DNA of 64,000 nt from Actinomycetes bacterium (GCA_024225275.1 JAAEMS010000333.1:1-64000); one strand, 5' to 3'. Shown: positions 56,528 to 64,000, counted from the stretch's first letter. Translations and numbers: made by a program. The notes: a model not told the origin generated them from the letters alone.

Positions 56528-57004
56528 ATGGGATTCCATGATTTCGAGATGACGTCGATCACCGGCGAGAACGTCGGGCTCGAGAAGTTCCGCGACCATG
56601 TGGCGTTGGTGGTCAACGTCGCCTCTGAGTGAGGTCTCACCTCTCAGTACGCAGGTCTGCGTGCGATGTATGAAGACAACAAGGATGCCGGCTTCGTGGT
56701 GCTGGGCTTCCCCTGCAACCAGTTCGGTGCCCAGGAGCCCGGCTCCGACGAGCAGATCCTGGAGTTCGCCCGAGCGAACTATGAGGTCAGCTTCCCTCTG
56801 TTCTCCAAGGTCGAGGTCAACGGCGACGCCGCCGCCCCGGTCTACGACTGGCTCAAGAGTGAGCAGCCGGGCGACGGTGACAGCCCCGACATCGCCTGGA
56901 ACTTCACCAAGTTCCTGGTCGATCGTGAGGGCGACGTGGTCAAACGCTACGAGCCGATGACCACCCCCGAGGAGATCGCGGCGGAACTCACCCAATACCT
57001 GTAG
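56528..57004 (+). CDS. gpx: Glutathione peroxidase, predicted selenoprotein (UGA = Sec at codon 35)
   Basis: This thiol peroxidase family member is 158 residues long when the TGA at 56630-56632 is read as selenocysteine. The sequence around it, VVNVASE-U-GLTSQYAGL, matches the family active site VNVASxC/UG. The other tetrad residues are present: Gln65 in GFPCNQFGAQE, and Trp124 and Asn125 in AWNFTKF. AGGAG lies 6 nt before ATG 56528. A SECIS-like hairpin starts 16 nt after the UGA. Automatic callers would start at ATG 56666 and lose the active site. No selA, selB, selC or selD gene is in the window. Confidence 0.88.
56649..56662 (+). promoter_or_regulatory. Bacterial SECIS-like hairpin in gpx
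   Basis: ACGCA-GGTC-TGCGT forms a 5-bp stem with a GGUC loop, starting 16 nt after the in-frame UGA. Its core, GCAGGTCTGC, is the same as the apical part of the E. coli fdhF SECIS as I recall it, which binds SelB at a similar distance from its UGA. Confidence 0.75.
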
Positions 57005-57031
57005 GACATCCGGGTACCCTCAGGGTCCCTC

Positions 57032-57108
57032 GGGCGCATAGCTCAGTTGGCTAGAGCACCTCCCTTACAAGGAGGGGGTCGGGGGTTCAAGTCCCTCTGC
57101 GCCCACCA
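57032..57108 (+). tRNA. tRNA-Val (TAC)
   Basis: Acceptor GGGCGCA/TGCGCCC, discriminator A and encoded CCA, D-arm AGCTCAGTTGGCTAGAGC, anticodon arm CCTCC-CTTACAA-GGAGG and T-loop GTTCAAGTC form a full cloverleaf. The anticodon is TAC. Confidence 0.95.
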
Positions 57109-57650
57109 AAACGCATACGTTCGAACCCCCGACCCCCTCCGGATCGGGGGTTCTTTCTTCTCTACGGATCTGATCCCAGAACGCCTTCTCAGTCTGCTCG
57201 TCGCTCAGGGCTCTCAGCTCGGTGCGGAGACGGTCGGGCAGGTCGTGGTCCAGGAGGGTCGCTCCCGGCTCGGCCAGCTCCGGTTCGCTGGGCGCAGCGT
57301 CGTCCACGAAGAACCGGTGCCACCAGGTGTGGTTCATCTCTCGTCGTCCATCGTCATCGGCGTTCAGGTAGGCCTGCGGGCTCTTCTGGAAGTAGGTCAG
57401 GGCCTTGGCAACTTGCTCCTCGATGGGTGCAAGCGCAGTCTCAGCGGCTTCGAGCTGAGCCTGAGCATCCAGCTCGGCAGTCGTGATCCGTGACTGCTCC
57501 TTCTTCAGCTGCTTCATCGTGATGGCATCTGCGTAGTGTGCCTGCATTAGCTTGTCTCGCTCTTTTTCAAGACGATCTAGCCGCCTCTTTGATTGCCTGA
57601 CCTGCTCCTCAGCCTCGCGCCCAGCCCCGGTCGTAATCGTTCGCTGAGTC
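57065..57650 (-). pseudogene. Large serine recombinase C-terminal remnant ending in tRNA-Val
   Basis: The frame encodes a coiled-coil region typical of large serine integrases (KRRLDRLEKERDKLMQAHYADAITMKQLKKEQSRI, in part; LEAAETALAPIEEQVAKALTYF) and a tail that reads through the 3' half of tRNA-Val (VGAEGLEPPTPSL). The catalytic N-terminal Ser domain and recombinase domain are missing, and the frame upstream of about 57650 has no family resemblance. It suggests an element integrated at tRNA-Val that has since decayed. Confidence 0.65.
57123..57157 (+). terminator. Rho-independent terminator of tRNA-Val
   Basis: GAACCCCCGA (57123-57132) pairs perfectly with TCGGGGGTTC (57144-57153), followed by TTTC. 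The left arm with its neighbouring bases (57123-57140) is also an exact 18-bp reverse complement of tRNA positions 57071-57088. Confidence 0.75.
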
Positions 57651-57678
57651 GCACAAGACCGAGTGTGCGACACGCTCG

Positions 57679-58278
57679 CTAGGTGAGCGTCACGCTTTCG
57701 ATCATTGAGCGGATCTCGTCGACAACATCTACATTCGGGTCCTCGGAGTTGGAAACCCCAGCTCTGAAGCTCAGAAATGCGTCGTTGACCATGGAAGTCG
57801 AATCCGAATCGCTCTGCTTGGCGAAGATGTCTAGCGCTCCGTCTCCGGCTGAACAGAATCCTGAGTTGTTTGGCTCGCATAGGTTTCGAACGTCTCCAAT
57901 CAACTTCACGCTGCGGCCATCCTCAGTCGCTAGATAGCGCCACGAGAGGTCAGAGTTCACACCAGAGCCTGCTGGGTTGAGGGTGATCTCTAGGTAGGCG
58001 TCGCCCTTTTCGTATCGGGTGGTACTGGTGGTCTGCCCAGAGGCAGACCTCTGCCAGCCTTGTTCGAGGAGAATCGTGTATTCAGGTTCCTCTAGGAGGG
58101 TTGGCTCGAAATTGGTCGGTGCCGATGTGTCATACTCAGCTGGAGACTGATTCGACGTCCCGACGTCGGTCGGGGTGTTGGCCGAGTCGTCTCCTGTACG
58201 ACTCGTCACATACGCAACGACTCCGACTAGGACTACTACTAGAAATGCAATGGTCAATGAAGTTCGCTCTTGTGTCAT
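57679..58278 (-). CDS. Membrane-anchored protein of unknown function
   Basis: The 199-residue protein has an N-terminal membrane segment (LTIAFLVVVLVGVVAYVTS), a polar linker and a beta-rich extracellular domain (YTILLEQGWQRSASGQ; AYLEITLNPAGSGV) with two Cys (VRNLCEPNNSGFCSAG). I do not recognise the family. GC content and codon use are lower than in the core genes, in line with the island. Confidence 0.6.
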   Translation of the reverse strand: MTQERTSLTIAFLVVVLVGVVAYVTSRTGDDSANTPTDVGTSNQSPAEYDTSAPTNFEPTLLEEPEYTILLEQGWQRSASGQTTSTTRYEKGDAYLEITLNPAGSGVNSDLSWRYLATEDGRSVKLIGDVRNLCEPNNSGFCSAGDGALDIFAKQSDSDSTSMVNDAFLSFRAGVSNSEDPNVDVVDEIRSMIESVTLT

Positions 58279-58523
58279 TCATTGGGTTCTCGTTTCGCGC
58301 ATTATGAGCCCTTTTCGAGATGCTTGCAAGCAGAAGCGGGATGTGGCCAAAGGTATTGTGAATTGTTCATGCCTTGTGCTAGCGCAATATCGCTCATAGT
58401 AGCAGGACAAGGTTCTGAGCAAGTTCACACTAGTGAGGCCCGAATACCGTATGAATCATTGGGAAATGGCCGGAAGCACATTGGACCTCTAGTGCATGTA
58501 TACACAAAGTGAAAGGAGGCGTC

Positions 58524-59168
58524 GTGAGGCGTCCTTTGCCATTTCTGGGTTTGGCGGCACTACTCGCTGGGCTCATGTCGGTTGGCGGTGTGCAAACGGC
58601 TGCAGCCACCACTCCTACGTTCAAGTTACCGTTCGAGTGCGGGACCATCTGGCATGCGTCCACCTACGCATCAGGCACACATGGTCCCAACAACGAAGCT
58701 GTCGACCTCAACAACTACGTGGACTACCAGCCCCATCCGACGTACGACCTCGGTGCTCCGGTGTTGGCCAGCGCGGACGGCACAGCGACTTCGGGAACCG
58801 ATCCATCTGGTCTCGGTAACTACATCACAATCTCTCATGGTGGTGGGTGGGCAACTGACTACGGACACCTGAACACAGTCACGCTGAGCACGGCGAGTGA
58901 TCGAGACAACTCGACGCCTGGTATCCAGGTCTATGAAGGCGATCAAATCGGCACGGTCGGAAGCACTGGCGACTCGACAGCGCCGCATCTGCACTACGTC
59001 CAGAAGAAGCTGAACGTCAACACGGGGACCTACGTTGGCAAGGAGGTGAAGATTGATGGTAGCGCTATAGCGGTTGCCGCCGTCGTGACTCATCAGTCTC
59101 CAACACCCCCTCGCATGAGAGCACCAACTGTGGCTTCGTCTGGCAGGACCATATTGGTTCGGTCGTGA
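58524..59168 (+). CDS. Secreted M23-type peptidase domain (5' part of a frameshifted gene)
   Basis: After a signal peptide (RRPLPFLGLAALLAGLMSVGG, likely cut near AAA-TTPTF) the protein carries a LytM/M23 fold with a first His and Asp in HGPNNEAVDLN and the HLHY motif in STAPHLHYVQ. These enzymes cleave peptidoglycan peptides. GTG 58524 has AAAGGAGG 4 nt upstream. From about 59098 the coding sense continues in the +1 frame (NTPSHESTNCGFVWQDHIGS), so the natural product was probably continuous with the lectin region that follows. Confidence 0.75.
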   Translation: MRRPLPFLGLAALLAGLMSVGGVQTAAATTPTFKLPFECGTIWHASTYASGTHGPNNEAVDLNNYVDYQPHPTYDLGAPVLASADGTATSGTDPSGLGNYITISHGGGWATDYGHLNTVTLSTASDRDNSTPGIQVYEGDQIGTVGSTGDSTAPHLHYVQKKLNVNTGTYVGKEVKIDGSAIAVAAVVTHQSPTPPRMRAPTVASSGRTILVRS

Positions 59169-60187
59169 ACACCGGCACATACCCGTGGGTCTACGTGGCC
59201 TCATCGGGGCCGTATTTCATCGACCACAGTGCTTACGAGTGCTGGGTTGGTGAGCATGCGGAGGTTCTGGCGGACGTCGAGGTTGATCCGAGCGACCTCG
59301 TCTCGGGTACGGCGCCGCCGTGCGTTGAGACCCGTGGTGAGTTCGTACCCGGTGAGCCGCTCTGGACTACGAGTATTCCGAACTCGGCTGCGTACAAGGG
59401 CGATCGGTTGGAGCGAGGTGAGTCGCTGCATCCGGGTGAGTACATCGCTCCGGACAACCTCCGATCGGTCTTGTTCATGCAGCCGGATGGAAACGTGGTG
59501 CTGATCATCGAAGGGAAGTTGGTGTGGGAGACCGAGACCAACGGCCTGTCGGCCGACCGGCTGACATTCCAGGGGGATGGAAATCTGGTCGTCTACGACG
59601 ACCACGACCCATCAGACCCGACCGATGACGAGGATCTGTGGGACCCGCGTGATCTCCACCCGACAGCCTTCCCAGCGGGAGGATCCGCTCATGCGGCGGC
59701 GACCACAACTGCGGAGCTGGTTATCCAGAACGACGGGAACGTCGTGGCATACAACGACGCCCAACACTCGTCGTATTGGTGGCACACCCACACGCACGGG
59801 AAGGCCGAGCAGCCGGTCAACGTTGGGGACGCCAACATGTACGAGGGCGACAGGCTGCAAGAGTGGAGGTACATCCACAACCTTGCAACGTCAAGCCCTC
59901 ATGCCTTGCTGATGCAGACCAACGGTGATGTGGTCCTCTACGGACCAGGTGCGATCGTGGAGTGGCACTCGGACACGGATGTGCCCCAGGGAACACCGGT
60001 GGTCGGGGAGTTGGTCGTGCAGTACGACGGGAATGTCGTGATCAAGCATGACGGCAGTCCTGTCGCCTGGACGGGGACTGGGGGTCACCCCGGTGCGCTA
60101 CTCCGGCTGGGCGGCGATGGAAACCTCGTCGTCTACGACTCCGGCGTGGCGGAGTGGAATCGCAACGGCGACACACTTCTACCGTAG
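59165..60187 (+). CDS. Bulb-type lectin repeats (3' part of a frameshifted gene)
   Basis: The 340-residue frame encodes repeated B-lectin motifs of the form QxDGNxVxY: MQPDGNVVLI, FQGDGNLVVYDD, IQNDGNVVAYND, MQTNGDVVLYG, VQYDGNVVIKH and LGGDGNLVVYDS. Such domains bind mannose or other sugars. It starts at GTG 59165, overlapping the M23 stop, but coding similarity extends 60 bp upstream in the same frame, which points to one broken gene rather than two. The full product would be about 550 residues. Confidence 0.75.
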   Translation: MNTGTYPWVYVASSGPYFIDHSAYECWVGEHAEVLADVEVDPSDLVSGTAPPCVETRGEFVPGEPLWTTSIPNSAAYKGDRLERGESLHPGEYIAPDNLRSVLFMQPDGNVVLIIEGKLVWETETNGLSADRLTFQGDGNLVVYDDHDPSDPTDDEDLWDPRDLHPTAFPAGGSAHAAATTTAELVIQNDGNVVAYNDAQHSSYWWHTHTHGKAEQPVNVGDANMYEGDRLQEWRYIHNLATSSPHALLMQTNGDVVLYGPGAIVEWHSDTDVPQGTPVVGELVVQYDGNVVIKHDGSPVAWTGTGGHPGALLRLGGDGNLVVYDSGVAEWNRNGDTLLP

Positions 60188-60451
60188 CCGGGCCACCCCT
60201 GCACCTTGCTCAGAACCTGACCCACATGGCGGGCTCACTGCTCCACGCATTCAGCGCGGGGGCCAACAGTGAGCCCGTCGGCGGGTCTGTCCATTTCCGA
60301 GCCGACGGGGGTCGGAAGTTCATGTCGACTGCCGCTAGGGCATCAGGAGACCGACATGCTGGATGGTCTGGTATTCCTGGAACGACACACCCTGGGACGA
60401 CGCCGGGCAGACATGCGTCTCAACTCGGGTCAGCCACGATCTGGCTCTCGC
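60188..60451. other. Intergenic region with no recognisable gene
   Basis: About 260 bp between the lectin gene and the convergent HTH gene. Only chance frames are seen, and there is no clear terminator. Confidence 0.5.
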
Positions 60452-60871
60452 CTAGCGTCGAATCCCGCCCCGCCTGGGTCGCATTGTCACTCCCGCAGCC
60501 TTGAGCGTACGGCCAACGGTGGTGGGGTCGATGCCGAAGTGTTGGCCGATCGTGTGCCAGGACTCTCCGGCTTCGTAGCGGGTGGTCGCTTCTTCGATCT
60601 GTCGGTCATCCAGGGCCAGAGGCGTGGCCCTCCGCTCGATGCCGACTCGATCAAGATGGTTCTGAATCGTGGATCGATGTACACTGTAAGTACGGGCAAG
60701 GCCACGGATAGTGGCGCCGGCCCGATACTCCTCAACAACTTTGGCCGACTCGTCTGGAGTCAGGCGGCGAATTCGTTGAGGCCGAGATCGTCGATCTCGA
60801 ACAGGGCGGCCTGACCACGCCTTTGGAAGCTTGAACCTCTGGTTCGAAAGTTGCGCGGTTAGGGCCACCAA
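60452..60871 (-). CDS. Double helix-turn-helix protein, recombinase-like
   Basis: The 139-residue basic protein has two HTH modules: LTPDESAKVVEEYRAGATIRGLARTYSVHRSTIQNHL (in part) and LDDRQIEEATTRYEAGESWHTIGQHFGIDPTTVGRTL (in part). Both resemble the resolvase/Hin DNA-binding domain. There is no catalytic domain. It is probably part of the mobile island. It is the last feature of clear actinobacterial type before the composition break. Confidence 0.6.
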   Translation of the reverse strand: MVALTAQLSNQRFKLPKAWSGRPVRDRRSRPQRIRRLTPDESAKVVEEYRAGATIRGLARTYSVHRSTIQNHLDRVGIERRATPLALDDRQIEEATTRYEAGESWHTIGQHFGIDPTTVGRTLKAAGVTMRPRRGGIRR

Positions 60872-61102
60872 GATGGCCTTACTAGAACCGCAGACGTCTT
60901 CAACGCCTGCCTAGCGAATAGAGTCATCAAATCCGCCAAAACATGGGGCCCGAGCTTGCTCATCCGCTTTTGCGGACGTCGCTTATCGCGACAGGGCTCC
61001 ACCATTGAACATCAAATCCCGTCACTCAATTGTTGATGGGATTTTTATATGTGCCGAGTTTACTGATAGAATGGTAGTAATAAACATTAGGGGCATATTT
61101 CT
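60872..61102. other. Composition break between actinobacterial and Patescibacteria-like DNA
   Basis: No gene is seen. Within these 230 bp the sequence changes from GC-rich to AT-rich. The change falls at about 60950-61020, just before a terminator hairpin. After it come AT-rich promoter elements (a TAGAAT hexamer at 61069) leading to the next gene. Confidence 0.6.
61014..61046 (+). terminator. Rho-independent terminator at the junction
   Basis: AAATCCC-G-TC pairs with GA-T-GGGATTT around an AT-rich loop, followed by TTT and TATAT. The gene it would serve, on the left, is not visible, which supports a break or join just upstream. Confidence 0.65.
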
Positions 61103-62284
61103 ATGGAAGAAAAGAAGAATGAAGAAGCTTCGGCTTCTCAGCCTGCGGATGGAGCTGAAGAAGCTCCAGTAAAACCGGTAGACTCGCAAACACCAACACC
61201 TCCATCGCAACTCAAAAGTTCAACCCGGGGTGGTAAGAAATCGTTAATCACGATTATCGGCGCCGTATTTGGGGTACTGTTTGTAGGCGCAGTGATCGGA
61301 TATGCTGTCCTGTTAAACTCGCCTCAAGCCAAGATCGCGGATGCATTGCAGAAACTTGCTGCCTCGGAATCGATTAGCATCGACTACGAGCTAGAGGGCG
61401 ATGTCCTCGGCGAAGCAGGAGTCGGTGGTGTGGGCGGAAAGATAGTGACGAATACTGCTAACAAAGAGCTGATGGCTGGTATCGGAGTAGACCTACAGGT
61501 TACAGAAGCCACGGCCGACTTTATGTACTCGGGAGGAGATTACTACTTCCGAATTGGTGGTCTTGATGGACTAGATCAGCTAATAGGTCCATTTCTAGAA
61601 GGTTTCACCCAGGGCTTTGCCGGCAATATCCCGGGCGGAACCACGTCTGACCAACAACAATTTGTGGATCAAATTGGAGTTGAGGTGAGCAAGTTTATGA
61701 TTGCCATCAACGACCAGTGGATCCGGATTGAAGGCTCTGTGGTTGAGCAAGCTGGCTTTGATATGGACGGACTATTTGACGATGTACAGATGAGTCTCGG
61801 ATCAGCGGGCAACATTACCGATGGCTTTGAGATCAAGGAGGTCTTGGACGATGACACAATTGACGGAAGATCAGCAATCCATGCCCGGGTCGCGTTTAAA
61901 CCAGCAGAGCTACAGCCGATATTGGCCGAGATGTTTGCAGGCATAAGTGTGGGCGGCGATACTCTAACCCAGGAAGAGGTTGAAAAGGGTGTTGAAGATT
62001 TCTTCGACGAATACGACCCTGAAGAAGATATCCTAGAAGTATGGGTCGATAAGGAAACAGTAGAGATAGTTAGAATGTCACTTTCTGGCGATGACGGAGA
62101 AGGTGACGACATGATGCTGACCTTTAACTTCTCAGATCACAATAGTGTTGCACCACTTACGGTTCCTGAAGACCCAATAACAGTATTGGAGCTCTATGGA
62201 ATGATGACTGAATCGTTGCAGGCGCTTGGCCTGACAGAAGCCGACCTTGAGGAGCTTGTTGACCCATCGGCACTAGGTCTCTAG
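61103..62284 (+). CDS. Patescibacteria-like membrane protein of unknown function
   Basis: The 393-residue protein has an acidic, Pro/Ser-rich cytoplasmic N-terminus, one membrane helix (residues 48-71, LITIIGAVFGVLFVGAVIGYAVLL) and an acidic extracellular domain of mostly beta type. The style (short Lys/Glu-rich start, a single helix, then an acidic LolA/LppX-like domain) is common in Saccharibacteria. AGGGG precedes the ATG. The sequence is much less GC-rich than everything to its left. Confidence 0.65.
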   Translation: MEEKKNEEASASQPADGAEEAPVKPVDSQTPTPPSQLKSSTRGGKKSLITIIGAVFGVLFVGAVIGYAVLLNSPQAKIADALQKLAASESISIDYELEGDVLGEAGVGGVGGKIVTNTANKELMAGIGVDLQVTEATADFMYSGGDYYFRIGGLDGLDQLIGPFLEGFTQGFAGNIPGGTTSDQQQFVDQIGVEVSKFMIAINDQWIRIEGSVVEQAGFDMDGLFDDVQMSLGSAGNITDGFEIKEVLDDDTIDGRSAIHARVAFKPAELQPILAEMFAGISVGGDTLTQEEVEKGVEDFFDEYDPEEDILEVWVDKETVEIVRMSLSGDDGEGDDMMLTFNFSDHNSVAPLTVPEDPITVLELYGMMTESLQALGLTEADLEELVDPSALGL

Positions 62285-62326
62285 AAAGATTAGCCCATCC
62301 TCTGTTAAAGAGGTACAATTGTTAGC

Positions 62327-63616
62327 ATGAGCGGATTCTTCTCCCGATTAAAAAAGAAGTTCTACTTCCGGGTGGCTGGCTACTTCGGATTCTTCGCAGC
62401 GCGCGTCCTCAAGAAGTGGCAGCCCCAAATCATCGTCGTTACCGGCTCAAGCGGAAAAACGACTACCTTAAACATGCTCGAAGCTCAGCTGGGCGATAAG
62501 GCAATATTCAGCCACCATGCCAACTCTGCGGTTGGCGTGCCATTTCATATCCTTGGCATGGACGGCATCCAAGACTCGAGATGGGAGTGGATTGGCAAGT
62601 TTCTCAAGGCCCCGCTGCAAGCAAGCAGGGTTAAACACAAGGCCAATATCTATGTGGTTGAAGCAGACGCCGACCGACCAGGCGAGGGAGAATTCCTTGC
62701 CAAGCTGCTAAAGCCGATGGTCACGGTTTGGGTGAGCAGCTCTCGAACGCATTCAATGAACTTCGAGGCTCTGGTTAAGTCTGGTAAATTCAACACACTG
62801 GAAGAAGCGATTGCGCATGAGTATTCCCATTTTGCCGACTACACCTCAAGGTTAGTAATCACAGATGGCGACAACCCCGACATCAAGGCGGCCCTTCAAG
62901 ATAAGCAGATCACGGTTAAGTACGTCTACCATAAGGAGGCGATCGAAGACTACCGAATAAGTGAAGGTGAGAGTATGGTTACAATTGCCGGTAAGCACAC
63001 CTACATCTTCCGGCAGCCTCAGCCGCCAGTCATTAGCTATCAGGTGGCATTCGTTGATGAAGTGCTTAAATTGCTTGAAGTAACGCCGGATTATTCGTTC
63101 GAGCGTCTCGACTTCCCGCCGGGGCGAAGCCGTGTCTTTAAGTCGGCGCTAGAGTTTACGATTATCGATTCTACATACAACTCTAACCTCGATAGCATGC
63201 GTGCCATGCTGCAGATGTTCGAGAGGTATCCTGGCGACAACAAGCTCTTGGTGCTCGGCGATATGCTGGAGCAAGGCGGCAACGAGGAGGCCGAGCACAA
63301 GAAGCTAGCCGAGTTAGTGCTGGAGCTAGACTTCAAGCCAAAGCAAGTGATTCTGCTTGGCCCGCGCGTTAAGCGCTACACATTCGCGATTTTGCGAGAT
63401 GAGATGCCGACAGTGCCAGTTTCGATTTTTGTAAACCCGCACGACGTATTGGATTATTTGAGAGCAGAGATTAAAGGCGGTGAAGTAGTCCTGTTTAAGG
63501 GAGCTCGATTCCTTGAGGGTGTGATTGAGAATTTGTTGGCGGATCCTCAGGATGCCAAGTTCCTAGCAAGACGGGGTAATATTTGGCGGAAGCGCCGAGC
63601 CGAATGGGGCCTCTGA
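62327..63616 (+). CDS. Mur ligase family protein (MurF-like)
   Basis: The 429-residue protein has the ATP-binding loop VVTGSSGKTTTLNML near residues 37-51, the central-domain pattern EADADRPGEGEFL, and the C-terminal ligase-domain motifs IIDSTYNSNLDSMRAML (like DxYNANPxS of MurF) and VLGDMLEQGG. The N-terminus is basic and hydrophobic instead of a normal UDP-binding domain. It probably acts in cell-wall precursor or related peptide ligation. TACAAT lies 7 nt before the ATG. Confidence 0.75.
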   Translation: MSGFFSRLKKKFYFRVAGYFGFFAARVLKKWQPQIIVVTGSSGKTTTLNMLEAQLGDKAIFSHHANSAVGVPFHILGMDGIQDSRWEWIGKFLKAPLQASRVKHKANIYVVEADADRPGEGEFLAKLLKPMVTVWVSSSRTHSMNFEALVKSGKFNTLEEAIAHEYSHFADYTSRLVITDGDNPDIKAALQDKQITVKYVYHKEAIEDYRISEGESMVTIAGKHTYIFRQPQPPVISYQVAFVDEVLKLLEVTPDYSFERLDFPPGRSRVFKSALEFTIIDSTYNSNLDSMRAMLQMFERYPGDNKLLVLGDMLEQGGNEEAEHKKLAELVLELDFKPKQVILLGPRVKRYTFAILRDEMPTVPVSIFVNPHDVLDYLRAEIKGGEVVLFKGARFLEGVIENLLADPQDAKFLARRGNIWRKRRAEWGL

Positions 63617-63783
63617 CGCTCAGGCCGGCAAACCACCGAAGTTGGCAGAGCCAACTCCCATGGTCTGCCTCTTGGCGCAGTTTGAAATTTTTCCTCACGT
63701 GCTCGATCCGTATATCTCAAATACGCTGCTCTCCGCTCGCGAGGAAGAAATTTCAAACTGCACTCAAGCCTGAGCGTCAGAGG
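63610..63783. repeat. 174-bp nested inverted repeat after the Mur ligase gene
   Basis: Outer arms CCTCTGACGCTCAGGC (63610-63625) and GCCTGAGCGTCAGAGG (63768-63783) are perfect complements. Inner arms GCAGTTTGAAATTTTTCCTC (63677-63696) and its complement at 63741-63761 differ by one base. The left arm overlaps the stop codon. It could be a MITE or a large terminator structure. Confidence 0.8.
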
Positions 63784-63842
63784 CTTCGATCAATCCACAG
63801 TTAACAGTAGTCTTTCGATGCCTAAACAGATATAATCTTGTT

Positions 63843-64000
63843 ATGGCTAAACAAAAAGTCTTTATTATTCATGGCTGGACTTATTCGCTTAATCGGTGGG
63901 ATGAGGCGATGCGAGAGCTTGGCGAGCGAGGCTACGAGCCAGTGATGCTAAAAGTGCCCGGCTTGAGTGAGTCGAGCGACGCAGTTTGGGATGTTGGTAA
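63843..64000 (+). CDS. Alpha/beta hydrolase, 5' part (cut by window end)
   Basis: Fifty-two codons are visible, beginning MAKQKVFIIHGWTYSLNRWDE. The beta-strand plus HGW motif is the start of an RBBP9/YdeN-type or general serine hydrolase. TATAAT (63831-63836) is 6 nt before the ATG. Too short ORF for further analysis. Confidence 0.65.
   Translation, partial: MAKQKVFIIHGWTYSLNRWDEAMRELGERGYEPVMLKVPGLSESSDAVWDVG

Noticed and set aside
56666-57004. Short 112-residue Gpx starting at ATG 56666
   Set aside because: It would lack the active site and the first beta strands; the upstream frame with UGA as Sec is complete and has a ribosome-binding site.

Overview
The first ~60.9 kb reads as the chromosome of a high-GC actinobacterium, most likely in or near Acidimicrobiia. 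Supporting signs are an F420-type LLM oxidoreductase, a BldD-type regulator, a class II DAHP synthase, a fatty-acyl-AMP ligase, actinobacterial gene order (nadD-LytR_C-rsfS; uppS-recO-glyQS-ppdK-dnaG-rpoD) and many genes whose start codon lies 6-8 nt after a TAnnnT -10-like hexamer. No marker gene fixes the taxon. The last ~3 kb (from about 60.95 kb) has much lower GC, AT-rich promoters (TATAAT, TACAAT) and proteins that look like Saccharibacteria/Patescibacteria. This is either a chimeric contig or a transfer.

Layout. 1-2.0 kb: MoxR ATPase and CoxE-like VWA pair. 2.2-4.5 kb: DAHP synthase and a group 2/3 sigma factor, both on the minus strand. 5.0-7.3 kb: nadD, a LytR_C membrane protein and rsfS. 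7.4-10 kb: a secreted GH26-like protein, a decayed ISAzo13-type transposase and tRNA-Ala. 10.1-16.2 kb: leuS, acyl-AMP ligase, F420 oxidoreductase and a CnoX-like thioredoxin. 16.4-26.4 kb: comEA, comEC, yqeC, holA, rpsT, lepA, hrcA, dnaJ, rsmE and a BldD homologue. 26.4-31.1 kb: a pseudokinase-like membrane protein, phoH, ybeY, a CorC/HlyC protein and era. 31.2-44.2 kb: a DinG-like helicase, a Thr-rich membrane protein, uppS, recO, an RDD protein, glyQS, ppdK, dnaG and rpoD.

44.2-48 kb is an accessory region. It starts at tandem tRNA-Asn and tRNA-Ile2 genes and holds an integrase fragment, degraded ORFs, a transglutaminase-like gene, a lone vapC and two copies of a palindromic repeat. 48-56 kb carries a CapA-like protein, a CaiB-type CoA-transferase, an MFS transporter, an acyltransferase, an inositol-monophosphatase homologue, and an operon of a dodecin and a dodecin fused to a USP-like domain.

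56.5-57.0 kb encodes a glutathione peroxidase with an in-frame UGA at the catalytic position, followed by a SECIS-like hairpin; it is very probably a selenoprotein. A tRNA-Val follows, with a serine-recombinase remnant running into it. The next 3 kb is an island with a membrane-anchored protein, a frameshifted M23 peptidase/bulb-lectin gene and an HTH protein, ending at the composition break.

Most genes are housekeeping: translation (leuS, glyQS, lepA, rsfS, ybeY, era, rsmE, rpsT), replication (dnaG, holA), transcription (rpoD, second sigma factor) and envelope (uppS, LytR_C, CapA). The most interesting items are the predicted selenoprotein, the dodecin-USP fusion, the leaderless-promoter pattern, the primase without zinc ligands, the c-di-GMP signature in the BldD homologue, and the cross-phylum junction.
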